Source: Flavobacteriaceae bacterium UBA5544 (GTDB lineage Bacteria > Bacteroidota > Bacteroidia > Flavobacteriales > Flavobacteriaceae). From it: 38,348 nt of DNA. The translations under genes were made by a program, and so were the position numbers. The stretch is taken from the NCBI GenBank assembly GCA_002426755.1, contig DINI01000019.1, forward strand, positions 269,033 to 307,380, in the 5' to 3' direction. This document shows, in pieces, positions 7,741 to 15,971 of the stretch (position 1 is its first letter; each line of letters starts with the position of its first letter). The notes below the pieces were generated by a model, which saw only the letters and a list, made by a program, of their open reading frames with translations, was not told where the DNA came from and searched no databases.

Positions 7741-10506
7741 ATGACAAGTTTTATTGAGGATGTTATAGTTGATTTACAAAAAAAAGAGGTTGATTTCTCT
7801 CAACTAACTTTCGTTCTTCCTAGTAAGAGAGCGGGTGTCTTTTTAACTCATTACCTTTCCATAAACCTTAATAAAACTTTATTTGCTCCAGAAATAATTT
7901 CTATTGAAGAGTTCGTCGAAAACCTATCAGATTTAAAATATAGTTCAAATACTGAACTGCTTTTTGAGTTTTATGAAGTCTATTTAACGATTACGCCCAA
8001 AGAGCAGATTGAACCATTTGACTCTTTTTCCAAATGGGCACAATTACTCCTCCAAGATTTTAATGAGATTGACCGTTATCTAATTCCTCCTGATTCTATA
8101 TTTGATTATTTAAAAGCCATTAAAGAGCTAAATCATTGGTCACTTGCAATAGAACAGACGGATTCGGTTAAAAATTATATTTCATTTTGGACACGTTTGA
8201 AAACATATTATCATGAGCTAAGAGACAAATTGATTGCTCTTAAAAAAGGGTACCAAGGCTTGGTATATAGAGAAGCTGTAGATGGATTAGAGCATTATAT
8301 AGCTTCCAATACAAATAAAAAGCATGTGTTTATTGGGTTTAACGCCTTGAATAAGGCAGAAGAAATTATCATTCAGGAGTTATTGCAGCAAGAACTGGCT
8401 TTAATTTATTGGGACATAGACGAAACATTCATAAATAACCCAATTCATGATGCGGGCTTATTTATGCGTTCACATAAAAGCGATTGGTCGTATTTTGAAC
8501 AACATCTATTCAATTGGATTTCTTCACATTATAAATCAGAAAAAAATATTGAAGTTATTGGAACTCCAAAAAATGTTGGTCAAGTAAAATATATTGGAGA
8601 ATTACTAAACAACATCCAAAATAAACAACTTAATGTTAACAACACCGCTGTTGTTCTTGGAGACGAAACATTATTGATGCCATTATTAAATAGCATTCCA
8701 AAGGGAATTGACGCTATCAATATAACCATGGGACTACCCATAAAATCAGTGCCATTAGCGTCGTTATTTGAAGAACTATTCCAGATACACAAAAAAACGT
8801 CGTCGACATTCTATTATAAAGATGTGATTTCAATTTTATCACATCAATTCATCAAACCTCTATTCGGATTAGACAGTGAAAACTATTCCGACTCTATTGT
8901 TCAACACATTCAAAACAACAACATCGTTTATCTTTCCCATAACAAATTGAGGGAGTTGGCAAAAGAAAAAGTCAATGTCATTGACTTAATCTTTGATTCC
9001 TGGAATGACAGTCCTGACACGGCTATTAAGAATTGCTCAAGACTGATTTTAACAATAAAAGATTTTTTGGATATAGAAAAGTCAAGCAACCTATTGGCAT
9101 TGGAGTACTTATTTCGTTTTAATGAGATTTTTAACGAGTTGCAGTCACTTAACACAACATATCATCACATTAATAATATCAGTACCCTATTGAGCCTCTA
9201 CAAAGAGCTTCTTAAAAGTGAAACGTTGGATTTTAAAGGAGAGCCTTTGCAAGGGCTTCAGATTATGGGAATGTTGGAATCTCGTGTGCTGGATTTTGAG
9301 ACTGTTATCATTTCTTCCGTCAATGAAGGTATTCTTCCCGCCGGGAAAAGCAACAACTCCTTTATTCCTTTTGACGTAAAACTGGAAAATGGATTACCAA
9401 CCTACAAAGAAAAAGATGCCGTTTATACTTATCACTTCTATCGATTGCTGCAACGTGCCAAAAACATATACATTCTCTATAATACAGAGCCAGACGTATT
9501 AAATGGTGGTGAAAAAAGCCGATTTATTACGCAATTGGAAATTGAAAATTTGCACCCGATCAATCATTATATTGTATCACCAAGAGTTCCATCTATCGTT
9601 CATCAGCTCAAAGTAATTAAAAAAACGGACAATGTTTTACATACGATAAAATCTATCGCAGAAAAAGGGTTTTCTCCATCCTCATTGACCAATTATATTC
9701 GTAATCCGATAGATTTTTACTATGAAAAGATTTTAGGCATCAAAAGCTATGACGAGGTAGAAGAAACTGTTGCTGCCAACACACTCGGAACAGTCATCCA
9801 CGAAACTTTGGAAGATTTTTATATTCCTATTTTGAACGAAGTCTTGACCGAACAACACTTGGAGACGATGAAATCTTCCATTGAGACTACAGTAGAGAAG
9901 CATTTTAAGTCTTGTTACAAAGAAGGCGATATTACAAAGGGTAAAAACCTAATCATATTTGAAATTGCAAAACGTTACGTAAACAATTTCCTTAATAAAG
10001 AACTTGAAACCGTTAAGGCCGGAAATATCATCAAGATTATTGCTTTGGAAAAAGAAATCAGAGTCCCAATTCCAATTCCAGAACTTGGATTTCCTGTATA
10101 TCTAAAAGGAACAGTTGACAGAATTGATGAATTCAATGGCGTAACCCGAATCATCGATTATAAAACAGGAAAAGTGGAGCAAAACAAAGTTGAAGTAGTC
10201 AATTGGGAGGACATTACAACCGACTACGACACCTACAGCAAAAGTTTTCAGGTGCTAACCTATGCATATATGTTGAATGAACTGCAATCTTTTTCAAATT
10301 ATGTTGAAGGTGGAATCATTTCATTTAAAAATCTTCAAGGAGATTATTTTTTGAAATTCTCAAAAAAAGATAAAACAGGCCGAGGGGCGACAAAAGACAG
10401 TAACATTTCTCAAGAAACCATCGCTGACTTTTCTATTGAATTAAAGAAATTGATTATTGAAATTTGCAATCCTCATATTGATTTTGTCGAAAAAGTGATC
10501 ATCTGA
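7741..10506 (+). CDS. addB: AddB-like PD-(D/E)XK nuclease family protein
   Basis: 921 residues. The N-terminal two thirds resemble the inactive helicase fold of AddB (LTFVLPSKRAGVFL, then LESRVLDFETVIISSVNEG at about 520). The C-terminal RecB-type nuclease shows SSLTNYIRNPIDFYYEKILGI, GTVIHETLEDFY (about 683), LKGTVDRIDE and IIDYKTG (about 805). It probably works with the AddA-like protein (1791) in double-strand break processing. Two canonical AddB features are absent. There is no N-terminal Walker A, and the cysteines that hold the Fe-S cluster in Firmicutes AddB are missing: Asn replaces the usual Cys before Pro in RNPIDFYYEK, and only three scattered Cys are seen. The gene converges on the histidine kinase with a gap of 3 bases. 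Confidence 0.8.
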   Translation: MTSFIEDVIVDLQKKEVDFSQLTFVLPSKRAGVFLTHYLSINLNKTLFAPEIISIEEFVENLSDLKYSSNTELLFEFYEVYLTITPKEQIEPFDSFSKWAQLLLQDFNEIDRYLIPPDSIFDYLKAIKELNHWSLAIEQTDSVKNYISFWTRLKTYYHELRDKLIALKKGYQGLVYREAVDGLEHYIASNTNKKHVFIGFNALNKAEEIIIQELLQQELALIYWDIDETFINNPIHDAGLFMRSHKSDWSYFEQHLFNWISSHYKSEKNIEVIGTPKNVGQVKYIGELLNNIQNKQLNVNNTAVVLGDETLLMPLLNSIPKGIDAINITMGLPIKSVPLASLFEELFQIHKKTSSTFYYKDVISILSHQFIKPLFGLDSENYSDSIVQHIQNNNIVYLSHNKLRELAKEKVNVIDLIFDSWNDSPDTAIKNCSRLILTIKDFLDIEKSSNLLALEYLFRFNEIFNELQSLNTTYHHINNISTLLSLYKELLKSETLDFKGEPLQGLQIMGMLESRVLDFETVIISSVNEGILPAGKSNNSFIPFDVKLENGLPTYKEKDAVYTYHFYRLLQRAKNIYILYNTEPDVLNGGEKSRFITQLEIENLHPINHYIVSPRVPSIVHQLKVIKKTDNVLHTIKSIAEKGFSPSSLTNYIRNPIDFYYEKILGIKSYDEVEETVAANTLGTVIHETLEDFYIPILNEVLTEQHLETMKSSIETTVEKHFKSCYKEGDITKGKNLIIFEIAKRYVNNFLNKELETVKAGNIIKIIALEKEIRVPIPIPELGFPVYLKGTVDRIDEFNGVTRIIDYKTGKVEQNKVEVVNWEDITTDYDTYSKSFQVLTYAYMLNELQSFSNYVEGGIISFKNLQGDYFLKFSKKDKTGRGATKDSNISQETIADFSIELKKLIIEICNPHIDFVEKVII

Positions 10507-10509
10507 TTT

Positions 10510-12870
10510 TCAAGCAATTTTTAGCAAGCCATCACTGCACTGGTACATTTTTTCAAACAATAAGTCTTTATTTACAGGTTTGGTCATGTAATCATTCATT
10601 CCTAGGTCTAAAACACGTTGCCTTGTTTCTTGCATAGCATCTGCAGTAACCGCAATAATTGGAATTTCCATAATAGTTTTTCCAAGTTCACCACTGCGAA
10701 TGATTTTTGTGGCTTCATATCCATCCATAACTGGCATTTGCAAATCCATCAATACCATATCATACACATCTTTTTTCAAGGCATCCAAAGCTTCTGTTCC
10801 ATTGTTGACCACTGCAAAACTCACATTAGGCGAACTGTTCAATAACTTACGCATCACCATTTGGTTCATAAGATTGTCTTCTACAACCAATACATGTAAG
10901 GATTTAGTGCTTTTTAATGTTTCTAAAAATTTATTTGTATGTTTTTGTGCATTGGCAACACATTTCAATGGTAAGTCTATAAAAACTTCCGTCCCTTTTC
11001 CTTCTTCACTTTCAATGATAATTTTGCCGTCAAAAAGCTCAACCAAATGTCTTACAATCGTCAGCCCAAGCCCAATACCTCCAAATTGTCGTTTGTGGTT
11101 CAATCGCATTTGATTAAAGCTGTCAAATACATTCTTTTTCGCATCTGAACTCATTCCGATGCCTGTATCTGATACATTAAACGAAAAACGGCAAATGTCT
11201 CCAGGCTGTTGATTGCATCGAAGCTTTAATGAAATTCCGCCTTCATTTGTGAATTTCACGGCATTCCCCAATATGTTATTAATTATTTGCACAAAACGTT
11301 CAGAATCGCCGTGAACTAGAGCCGGAATCTCATAATCCATCTCAAATTCATAATAAAGTCCCTTCTTCTCGGCTTCAATTTTCCAATTGTTACTGATTTG
11401 ATGAAGTGCAATTGATGGGTTAAAATTTTCATTGCTAAGCTGAAGTTCATTCTTCTCAATCTTTTCAAAATCGAGTATGTCATTCACGTTGCTCAACAGA
11501 CTTAACGAGGCGTTTTTTATGATTTCGAATTGCTTGCGTTCTTCATTATTGGTCTGTTCACTCAACTGCATTTCTGCAATTCCCATAATAGCATTGATTG
11601 GTGTCCTTAATTCGTGACTCATGTTGGACATAAAATAAGTTTTTAACTGACTTATTTCTTGTGATTTTTGCAAGGCTTCTTCTTGTGATTTTTCTTTTTC
11701 AACCCTTAATTTCCTTATTAAATTTGTCATCGACAACGATAGGAAAATAACTTCAAAACCAGAGCCAAACTTAGCACTGTTCAGCGTGTAAAAATTGTTT
11801 GGAAGCAAACTCAAATTGTTCATTACAAAACCCAACAATCCAATCACAAGGAAGAAAATACCGATTGAGAAATATGGGTCAATGGACATTCTTTTGAAGC
11901 GCATAACAAAAACAGTAGTGAGAATCAAAATCAGACTAATTAGACCGTTTAAATTACTGATTGGGTAAATTAATTCTAACGTTTTTTGATTGACAAATAT
12001 CATAATAAACAATACCGCTAAAACAACATAAATAGTATTGAATGCTTTTTTGAATGTTGAAAGCCTTTCATGGACTTGTAAAAAGTATTCACAATATTTT
12101 AAGAGGAAAAAATTGGACAACAGGGCAGTAATCATCACTGCTCTGCTATTTATAAAACCTCCTTCTGGAAATATATATTGAAAAATCAATCCATCAAGCG
12201 ACGCTTGCATGAATGCAATTGAGAATACATACAGCCCATAGTATAGAAATGATTTTTCCTTTAAACTGGTATAAAAGAACAGATAGATAATTCCCGCAAG
12301 AAACAGTAAGCCATAAAACAGCCCTAAAAACAATTGCTGTTTGTAATTAACTTGCCAAAAATCAGCTTCATTATATAAAGTTAATGGTAAATTAATGGTT
12401 TCACCATCACTTTTGACATGCAAATAAAACTGCTGAACATTTTGAGCAGGAAGCTCAATTTTAAAAATTGTAGAACGATGTTTTACCTGTCGCTCATTAA
12501 AAGCAATTTGGTCGCCACTTTTAAAACTTGAAATTTTATTGCCATCCAATTGATATAATTCCGCAACATCCGTTATTGGTCTGGCTGTCTCTAGATAATA
12601 GACTTTTGATTGGTCATTGGTATTTTGCAATTGAAACCGCAGCCAATAATTATCAGTAGTAAAACCAACACTGTGGTTTTCTGAATCTAGGGAATTATAC
12701 TCAAATGACGCATTTTCTTGAACTTGATGGATGTTCAGTTCTTTCTGACCGACATCAGTAAATTCAGCGTATTCATAAAGTTGTCCCTTACTTGTGTCGG
12801 GATTAAATACAGGGTTCTGGCTATATAGGCATAACCCTATAAAGTAGGTAAAAAGCAGTAAATGTTTCAT
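10510..12870 (-). CDS. Hybrid histidine kinase with 7TMR-DISM sensor and receiver domain
   Basis: 786 residues from the ATG that opens a signal peptide (MKHLLLFTYFIGLCLYSQ). A longer frame reaches 12996, but it would put 42 basic residues before the signal sequence and cross a hairpin. Domains: periplasmic 7TMR-DISM extracellular domain (about 20-170), seven membrane helices (about 178-385), a coiled linker, HisKA with phospho-His419 in MSHELRTPINAIMG, and HATPase with NNILGNAVKF, DTGIGM and GGIGLGLTIV. The C-terminal receiver has acceptor Asp709 in VLMDLQMPVMDG and Lys764. Bound ligands (often carbohydrate-like in this class) presumably drive phosphorelay. No response regulator or HPt gene is adjacent, so the output partner is unknown. 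Confidence 0.9.
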   Translation of the reverse strand: MKHLLLFTYFIGLCLYSQNPVFNPDTSKGQLYEYAEFTDVGQKELNIHQVQENASFEYNSLDSENHSVGFTTDNYWLRFQLQNTNDQSKVYYLETARPITDVAELYQLDGNKISSFKSGDQIAFNERQVKHRSTIFKIELPAQNVQQFYLHVKSDGETINLPLTLYNEADFWQVNYKQQLFLGLFYGLLFLAGIIYLFFYTSLKEKSFLYYGLYVFSIAFMQASLDGLIFQYIFPEGGFINSRAVMITALLSNFFLLKYCEYFLQVHERLSTFKKAFNTIYVVLAVLFIMIFVNQKTLELIYPISNLNGLISLILILTTVFVMRFKRMSIDPYFSIGIFFLVIGLLGFVMNNLSLLPNNFYTLNSAKFGSGFEVIFLSLSMTNLIRKLRVEKEKSQEEALQKSQEISQLKTYFMSNMSHELRTPINAIMGIAEMQLSEQTNNEERKQFEIIKNASLSLLSNVNDILDFEKIEKNELQLSNENFNPSIALHQISNNWKIEAEKKGLYYEFEMDYEIPALVHGDSERFVQIINNILGNAVKFTNEGGISLKLRCNQQPGDICRFSFNVSDTGIGMSSDAKKNVFDSFNQMRLNHKRQFGGIGLGLTIVRHLVELFDGKIIIESEEGKGTEVFIDLPLKCVANAQKHTNKFLETLKSTKSLHVLVVEDNLMNQMVMRKLLNSSPNVSFAVVNNGTEALDALKKDVYDMVLMDLQMPVMDGYEATKIIRSGELGKTIMEIPIIAVTADAMQETRQRVLDLGMNDYMTKPVNKDLLFEKMYQCSDGLLKIA

Positions 12871-12926
12871 CGTTGGGGGTCTTAAAACATATACAACTTT
12901 ACGAAAAAAAATCGAGGTTGGTTTTA

Positions 12927-12970
12927 AAAAAGCAAAAAAAATGCATTTTAATCTGATTTTTTTGCTTTTT
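12927..12970. terminator. AT-rich hairpin between tRNA-Ala and the histidine kinase
   Basis: 12927-12940 (five A, GC, seven A) pairs with 12957-12970 (seven T, GC, five T), a 14-base-pair stem with a 16-base loop. It is nearly all A-T, so a second, weak terminator for the tRNA transcript is possible but uncertain. Nothing else is seen in this intergenic stretch. Confidence 0.35.
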
Positions 12971-12996
12971 GTCGATATTTGGACTCTTTTTCGCAT

Positions 12997-13029
12997 AAAA
13001 AAAGCAACAATAAATAATCATTGTTGCTT
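12997..13029 (-). terminator. Intrinsic terminator of the tRNA-Ala transcript
   Basis: On the minus strand AAGCAACAAT (13029-13020) pairs perfectly with ATTGTTGCTT (13011-13002) across an 8-base loop and continues into a run of T. It starts 8 bases after the tRNA 3' end. Confidence 0.8.
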
Positions 13030-13036
13030 ATACTTG

Positions 13037-13110
13037 TGGAGAAGATGGGGCTCGAACCCACGACCTTTTGGCTGCCAGCCAAACGCTCTAGCCAACTGAG
13101 CTACATCCCC
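13037..13110 (-). tRNA. tRNA-Ala (anticodon GGC)
   Basis: 74 nt without an encoded CCA. On the minus strand: acceptor GGGGATG with CTTCTCC, D arm GCTC/GAGC, anticodon stem TTTGG/CCAAA around loop CTGGCAG (anticodon GGC), T arm GTGGG-TTCGAGC-CCCAT, discriminator A. The G3-U70 wobble that defines alanine tRNAs is present. The acceptor stem has a U6-U67 mismatch. A -7-like element lies just upstream (13123-13130) and a terminator just downstream, so it is transcribed alone. Confidence 0.93.
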
Positions 13111-13122
13111 AAAAGATATTGG

Positions 13123-13130
13123 CGAAAGTA
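13123..13130 (-). promoter_or_regulatory. -7-like promoter element of tRNA-Ala
   Basis: On the minus strand this reads TACTTTCG, one change from TAnnTTTG. It places the start a few bases before the tRNA 5' end at 13110. Confidence 0.45.
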
Positions 13131-13193
13131 GTAAAAAAACTTAAATAATGGTGGTTTCTAAATAATTTGTACAACTCAAAATTTGTATAATTA

Positions 13194-13988
13194 TCATTTC
13201 AACCCACTCAACACCAATACTGGCAAGTTAGTATAAAAATCTTTTTTTAGTATGGTGCTGTTTTCCCAAAGTTTAGTGAAAAAGCCTCGCTTACGCCTTA
13301 CGACACAAAGCATGTCTGGGTCGTTTGTTTTATAATGCTCCAGAACCCCTTGGTAGGTTGATGGATTTTCCGAATAAATGGTTTCAGAAATTAAATTTGA
13401 CAGTTCTTTATTGACATCAAAATCACCTTCATTGTGAAATGGTGTTTTAACCAATAGCAAATTGATTTTAGCCTTAAATTTATTTTGAATATCCTTTAAG
13501 GGCCCTAGTGAATTTTCCTTTTTAACAATTGCAGATTTTAATGCCATTAAAATATTTTCAATTGGCTTGAATGCATAACCTTCAGGAACTATCAAAGCCG
13601 GAATATTAGTTCTCTTTATGATTTTGCCAGATGTTTCTCCCAAAAACACTTCATCCTTAATTGAAGTTGTCCTAGGTTCAATCAAAATCAAATCGATATC
13701 AGCCGCTTGACAAACCAACTCCAACGTGTCGATGAGTTTTCCTTTGAAGGTCTTAACGATTACTTCGACATCCTTTGTATCCACATTAGCAACGTGCGAT
13801 TTTAAAAACTCCATACTCTCACGCTCCAAAATATGGTCCACCTTCATCATAGTTCCCGCTTTCGTGTACACATTAAATATTTGTATCACATATAATTTTG
13901 CACCAAATTCCTTGGCAAAGTCAACTGCGTATTGCAAATGACTTACGGCATTTTTGGATGAACCGACTGGGACTAAAATATTCTTCAT
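13194..13988 (-). CDS. Universal stress protein (UspA family), two-domain
   Basis: 264 residues from the ATG at 13988; a TTG two codons earlier is a poor alternative. The N-terminal Usp domain starts MKNILVPVGSSKNAVSHLQYAVDFAKEFGAKL and ends with GETSGKIIKRTNIPALIVPEG, which keeps the G-x2-G-x9-(P/S/T) type loop that binds ATP in many members. The second half (about 140-264) looks like a degenerate second Usp domain without a clear nucleotide loop. Such proteins respond to starvation or oxidative stress, but the role of this one is not known. A -7 element lies at 14026-14033 between it and the divergent acetyltransferase. Confidence 0.85.
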   Translation of the reverse strand: MKNILVPVGSSKNAVSHLQYAVDFAKEFGAKLYVIQIFNVYTKAGTMMKVDHILERESMEFLKSHVANVDTKDVEVIVKTFKGKLIDTLELVCQAADIDLILIEPRTTSIKDEVFLGETSGKIIKRTNIPALIVPEGYAFKPIENILMALKSAIVKKENSLGPLKDIQNKFKAKINLLLVKTPFHNEGDFDVNKELSNLISETIYSENPSTYQGVLEHYKTNDPDMLCVVRRKRGFFTKLWENSTILKKDFYTNLPVLVLSGLK

Positions 13989-14025
13989 GTTCAAAAATTA
14001 AAACTAAATTTACCTAAAATTAATG

Positions 14026-14033
14026 CAAAAGTA
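14026..14033 (-). promoter_or_regulatory. -7 promoter element of the universal stress protein gene
   Basis: Reads TACTTTTG on the minus strand, a perfect TAnnTTTG, about 38 bases upstream of the ATG at 13988. Confidence 0.5.
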
Positions 14034-14043
14034 AACATTATAA

Positions 14044-14544
14044 ATGATTCGTAACGCTACGTTTACAGATATTGATGCTATTCTAAAACTCACAAAAGCA
14101 TGTGCTGAGTTCATGATTTCCAATGGTGTTTTTCAGTGGAATGAACATTATCCCAATCGTTTGGCTTTTGAGCATGATGTTGAAAGAGGGGAATTATTCG
14201 TCTTGGAGCAAGATAAAAACATTATTGGCTGCATTGTCATTTCAACCTTGATGGATGAGGAATACATTCCCATACAATGGTTGACCAAAAATGAAAACAA
14301 TGTGTATATCCATCGTTTGGCGATTCATCCTAATTATCAGGGGAAAGGGCTTGCCCAACAATTGATGGATTTTGCAGAGACAACTTCAAGACAACATAAA
14401 ATGCAATCCGTTCGATTGGATACTTTTTCACAAAATTATAGGAACCAGAAATTTTATGAACTCCGAGGTTATCAACGATTAGGGGAAATTTATTTCCCAA
14501 AGCAAAGTGAATTTCCGTTTTACTGCTATGAACTCGTATTGTAA
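14044..14544 (+). CDS. GNAT family N-acetyltransferase
   Basis: 166 residues, one GNAT domain covering the whole protein. The acetyl-CoA pyrophosphate loop is seen in VYIHRLAIHPNYQGKGLAQQLMDFAE (R/Q-x2-G-x-G/A pattern), preceded by the beta-strand pair IGCIVIS and followed by VRLDTFSQNYRNQKFYELRGYQRLGE, the usual beta6-alpha4 region. The acceptor substrate (amino acid, peptide or small amine) cannot be told from sequence. It is divergent from the universal stress protein and 36 bases upstream of a 32-residue membrane peptide, possibly in one transcript with it. Confidence 0.88.
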   Translation: MIRNATFTDIDAILKLTKACAEFMISNGVFQWNEHYPNRLAFEHDVERGELFVLEQDKNIIGCIVISTLMDEEYIPIQWLTKNENNVYIHRLAIHPNYQGKGLAQQLMDFAETTSRQHKMQSVRLDTFSQNYRNQKFYELRGYQRLGEIYFPKQSEFPFYCYELVL

Positions 14545-14580
14545 AATCAATTACATTTGTTCAAAATAAAACGATTTTAA

Positions 14581-14679
14581 ATGGACGTTATGGAATTTTT
14601 AAGTGGTAACGGTTTGTTCTTAATTCTTGCAATCGTATTGATTGTGATTTATTTCTATAACCGAAGAAAAAACAAATAA
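14581..14679 (+). CDS. Small single-span membrane protein (32 residues)
   Basis: ATG to TAA encodes MDVMEFLSGNGLFLILAIVLI, continuing VIYFYNRRKNK. One hydrophobic helix spans about residues 11-26 and is followed by a basic tail (RRKNK), so the positive-inside rule puts the C-terminus in the cytoplasm. It fits tightly between the acetyltransferase and the convergent oxygenase gene, whose stop begins 2 bases later. The composition is clearly protein-like, not random AT-rich translation. No function can be assigned. Confidence 0.55.
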   Translation: MDVMEFLSGNGLFLILAIVLIVIYFYNRRKNK

Positions 14680-14680
14680 T

Positions 14681-15322
14681 CTAGCGTGTTTTGAGCCAAC
14701 CTGTAATGCTCAATCGTTCGGTATTCACTGGTTTTACTTCGTGTTCAATGATTTGACTTTCAAAAACGACCACACGACCAGGAAACGGATAAATTACCTT
14801 TTCCACTTCTTGACCATTTTCATTGAGATATAATACCAATTCGCCACCATTTTCAGGCAACCAACCATCTTCATTCAAGTAACAAACAAAAGACAGTTTT
14901 CGCCTGTCATCATTTTGGAACGTATCGATATGACGTTTATAAAATGTCCCTGTTGGATACAATGCATAATGAAATTCTTTATGTAAAATTCCCAGAAAAC
15001 AGGTTTTGTTCAGATAAGAGACCAAATTGTTTATTTTATTGAAGAATAGCAGTTCTGCGGTGTTTGCTTTCAACTCGTCTATCCATAAAATAACGTCTCC
15101 GCGAATGGATTTTGCAATGACTTCATTGGTTCGGTTGCCAATGGCTGCTTTTTTAAATCGGTCTTCTTCATGTTTTTCAAGCAAAGAATTTCGTAACACC
15201 AATACTTCTTCTGACGTAAAAAAGTCTTCTACAATCGCATATTTGTTGGCAACGATGTCTTCTATGATTCGCTCATACAAAGGATTTACAACAAACTCTA
15301 TCTCTTCAAAAAGGGTATTCAT
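14681..15322 (-). CDS. 2OG-Fe(II) oxygenase (prolyl-4-hydroxylase-like)
   Basis: 213 residues. The C-terminal half is a double-stranded beta-helix dioxygenase domain: iron ligands His131 and Asp133 (YKRHIDTFQ) and His194 (IIEHEV), and 2-oxoglutarate-binding Arg203 (TERLSITGWLKTR). The fold also shows LSFVCYLNEDGW and NGGELVLYL. It resembles the P4H/SM-20-like group that hydroxylates proline in a protein target. The substrate is unknown, and small-molecule hydroxylation is possible. It is divergent from queD with a promoter for each in the 90-base gap. Confidence 0.88.
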   Translation of the reverse strand: MNTLFEEIEFVVNPLYERIIEDIVANKYAIVEDFFTSEEVLVLRNSLLEKHEEDRFKKAAIGNRTNEVIAKSIRGDVILWIDELKANTAELLFFNKINNLVSYLNKTCFLGILHKEFHYALYPTGTFYKRHIDTFQNDDRRKLSFVCYLNEDGWLPENGGELVLYLNENGQEVEKVIYPFPGRVVVFESQIIEHEVKPVNTERLSITGWLKTR

Positions 15323-15347
15323 AAATCTCTTCCGTTTAAAAAACGGG

Positions 15348-15355
15348 CAAATGTA
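15348..15355 (-). promoter_or_regulatory. -7 promoter element of the 2OG-Fe(II) oxygenase gene
   Basis: Reads TACATTTG on the minus strand (perfect TAnnTTTG), about 25 bases before the ATG at 15322. Confidence 0.5.
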
Positions 15356-15386
15356 GTCTAAAAACGAATTGCTTTTACAAAACGAT

Positions 15387-15394
15387 TATCTTTG
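15387..15394 (+). promoter_or_regulatory. -7 promoter element of queD
   Basis: TATCTTTG, a perfect TAnnTTTG, 19 bases before the ATG at 15414. It rules out the longer TTG-initiated frame from 15369, whose first codons lie in the promoter. Confidence 0.55.
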
Positions 15395-15413
15395 CACTGA
15401 AAATGAAATCATC

Positions 15414-15863
15414 ATGAACACCATTCGCATTACGAAACAATTTTCTTTTGAAACCGGCCACGCATTATATGGCTATGATGGCAAGTGCAAGAATGTGCAT
15501 GGACACAGTTACAAACTGTCGGTAACCGTTATTGGCAGCCCTATTTCAGATACCCAAAATGTCAAATATGGAATGGTCATCGATTTTAGCGATTTGAAGA
15601 AAATCGTTAAAACAGAAATCGTGGATGTGTTTGACCACGCGACCGTCTTTAATAAAAATACGCCCCATGTAGAACTGGCTAAAGAATTGGAAGACAGAGG
15701 CCATAACGTATTATTGGTGGATTATCAGCCAACAAGTGAAATGATGGTGATTGATTTCGCAGAAAAAATAAAGAAGTATTTACCAAAAAACATACAACTT
15801 CATTCTTTGAAATTGCAAGAGACTGATACCAGTTTTGCTGAATGGTATGCCTCGGACAATTAG
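15414..15863 (+). CDS. queD: 6-carboxy-5,6,7,8-tetrahydropterin synthase
   Basis: 149 residues, the usual size for QueD/PTPS-family enzymes. It converts 7,8-dihydroneopterin triphosphate to 6-carboxytetrahydropterin in the queuosine (7-deazaguanine) pathway. The zinc ligands are His16 (FETGHAL), His29 and His31 (NVHGHSY); Cys25 in DGKCKNVHGH is the catalytic cysteine. DVFDHATVFN and the terminal LQETDTSFAEWY also fit. No queC, queE or queF is in the window. The start is set by the promoter at 15387. Confidence 0.9.
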   Translation: MNTIRITKQFSFETGHALYGYDGKCKNVHGHSYKLSVTVIGSPISDTQNVKYGMVIDFSDLKKIVKTEIVDVFDHATVFNKNTPHVELAKELEDRGHNVLLVDYQPTSEMMVIDFAEKIKKYLPKNIQLHSLKLQETDTSFAEWYASDN

Positions 15864-15927
15864 AATACCCAAATCGGTCGCAGTCTGCAGTGCAAAGACT
15901 GAACATTCTATTTTATGTTCATCAATC

Positions 15928-15950
15928 AAAATCATTCGTGAATTCGTGGC
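15928..15950 (+). repeat. Dispersed 23-base intergenic repeat, copy A
   Basis: An exact inverted copy is at 22281-22303. The core contains ATTCGTG twice in direct tandem (15934-15940 and 15942-15948). Both copies lie between genes. It sits 21 bases upstream of the LpxH-like start. Confidence 0.7.
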
Positions 15951-15971
15951 TAAAATCTTTATATTTACTAT

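Noticed and set aside
12871..12996. N-terminal extension of the histidine kinase
   Set aside because: It would add 42 basic residues in front of a clean signal peptide and runs across an AT-rich hairpin downstream of tRNA-Ala.
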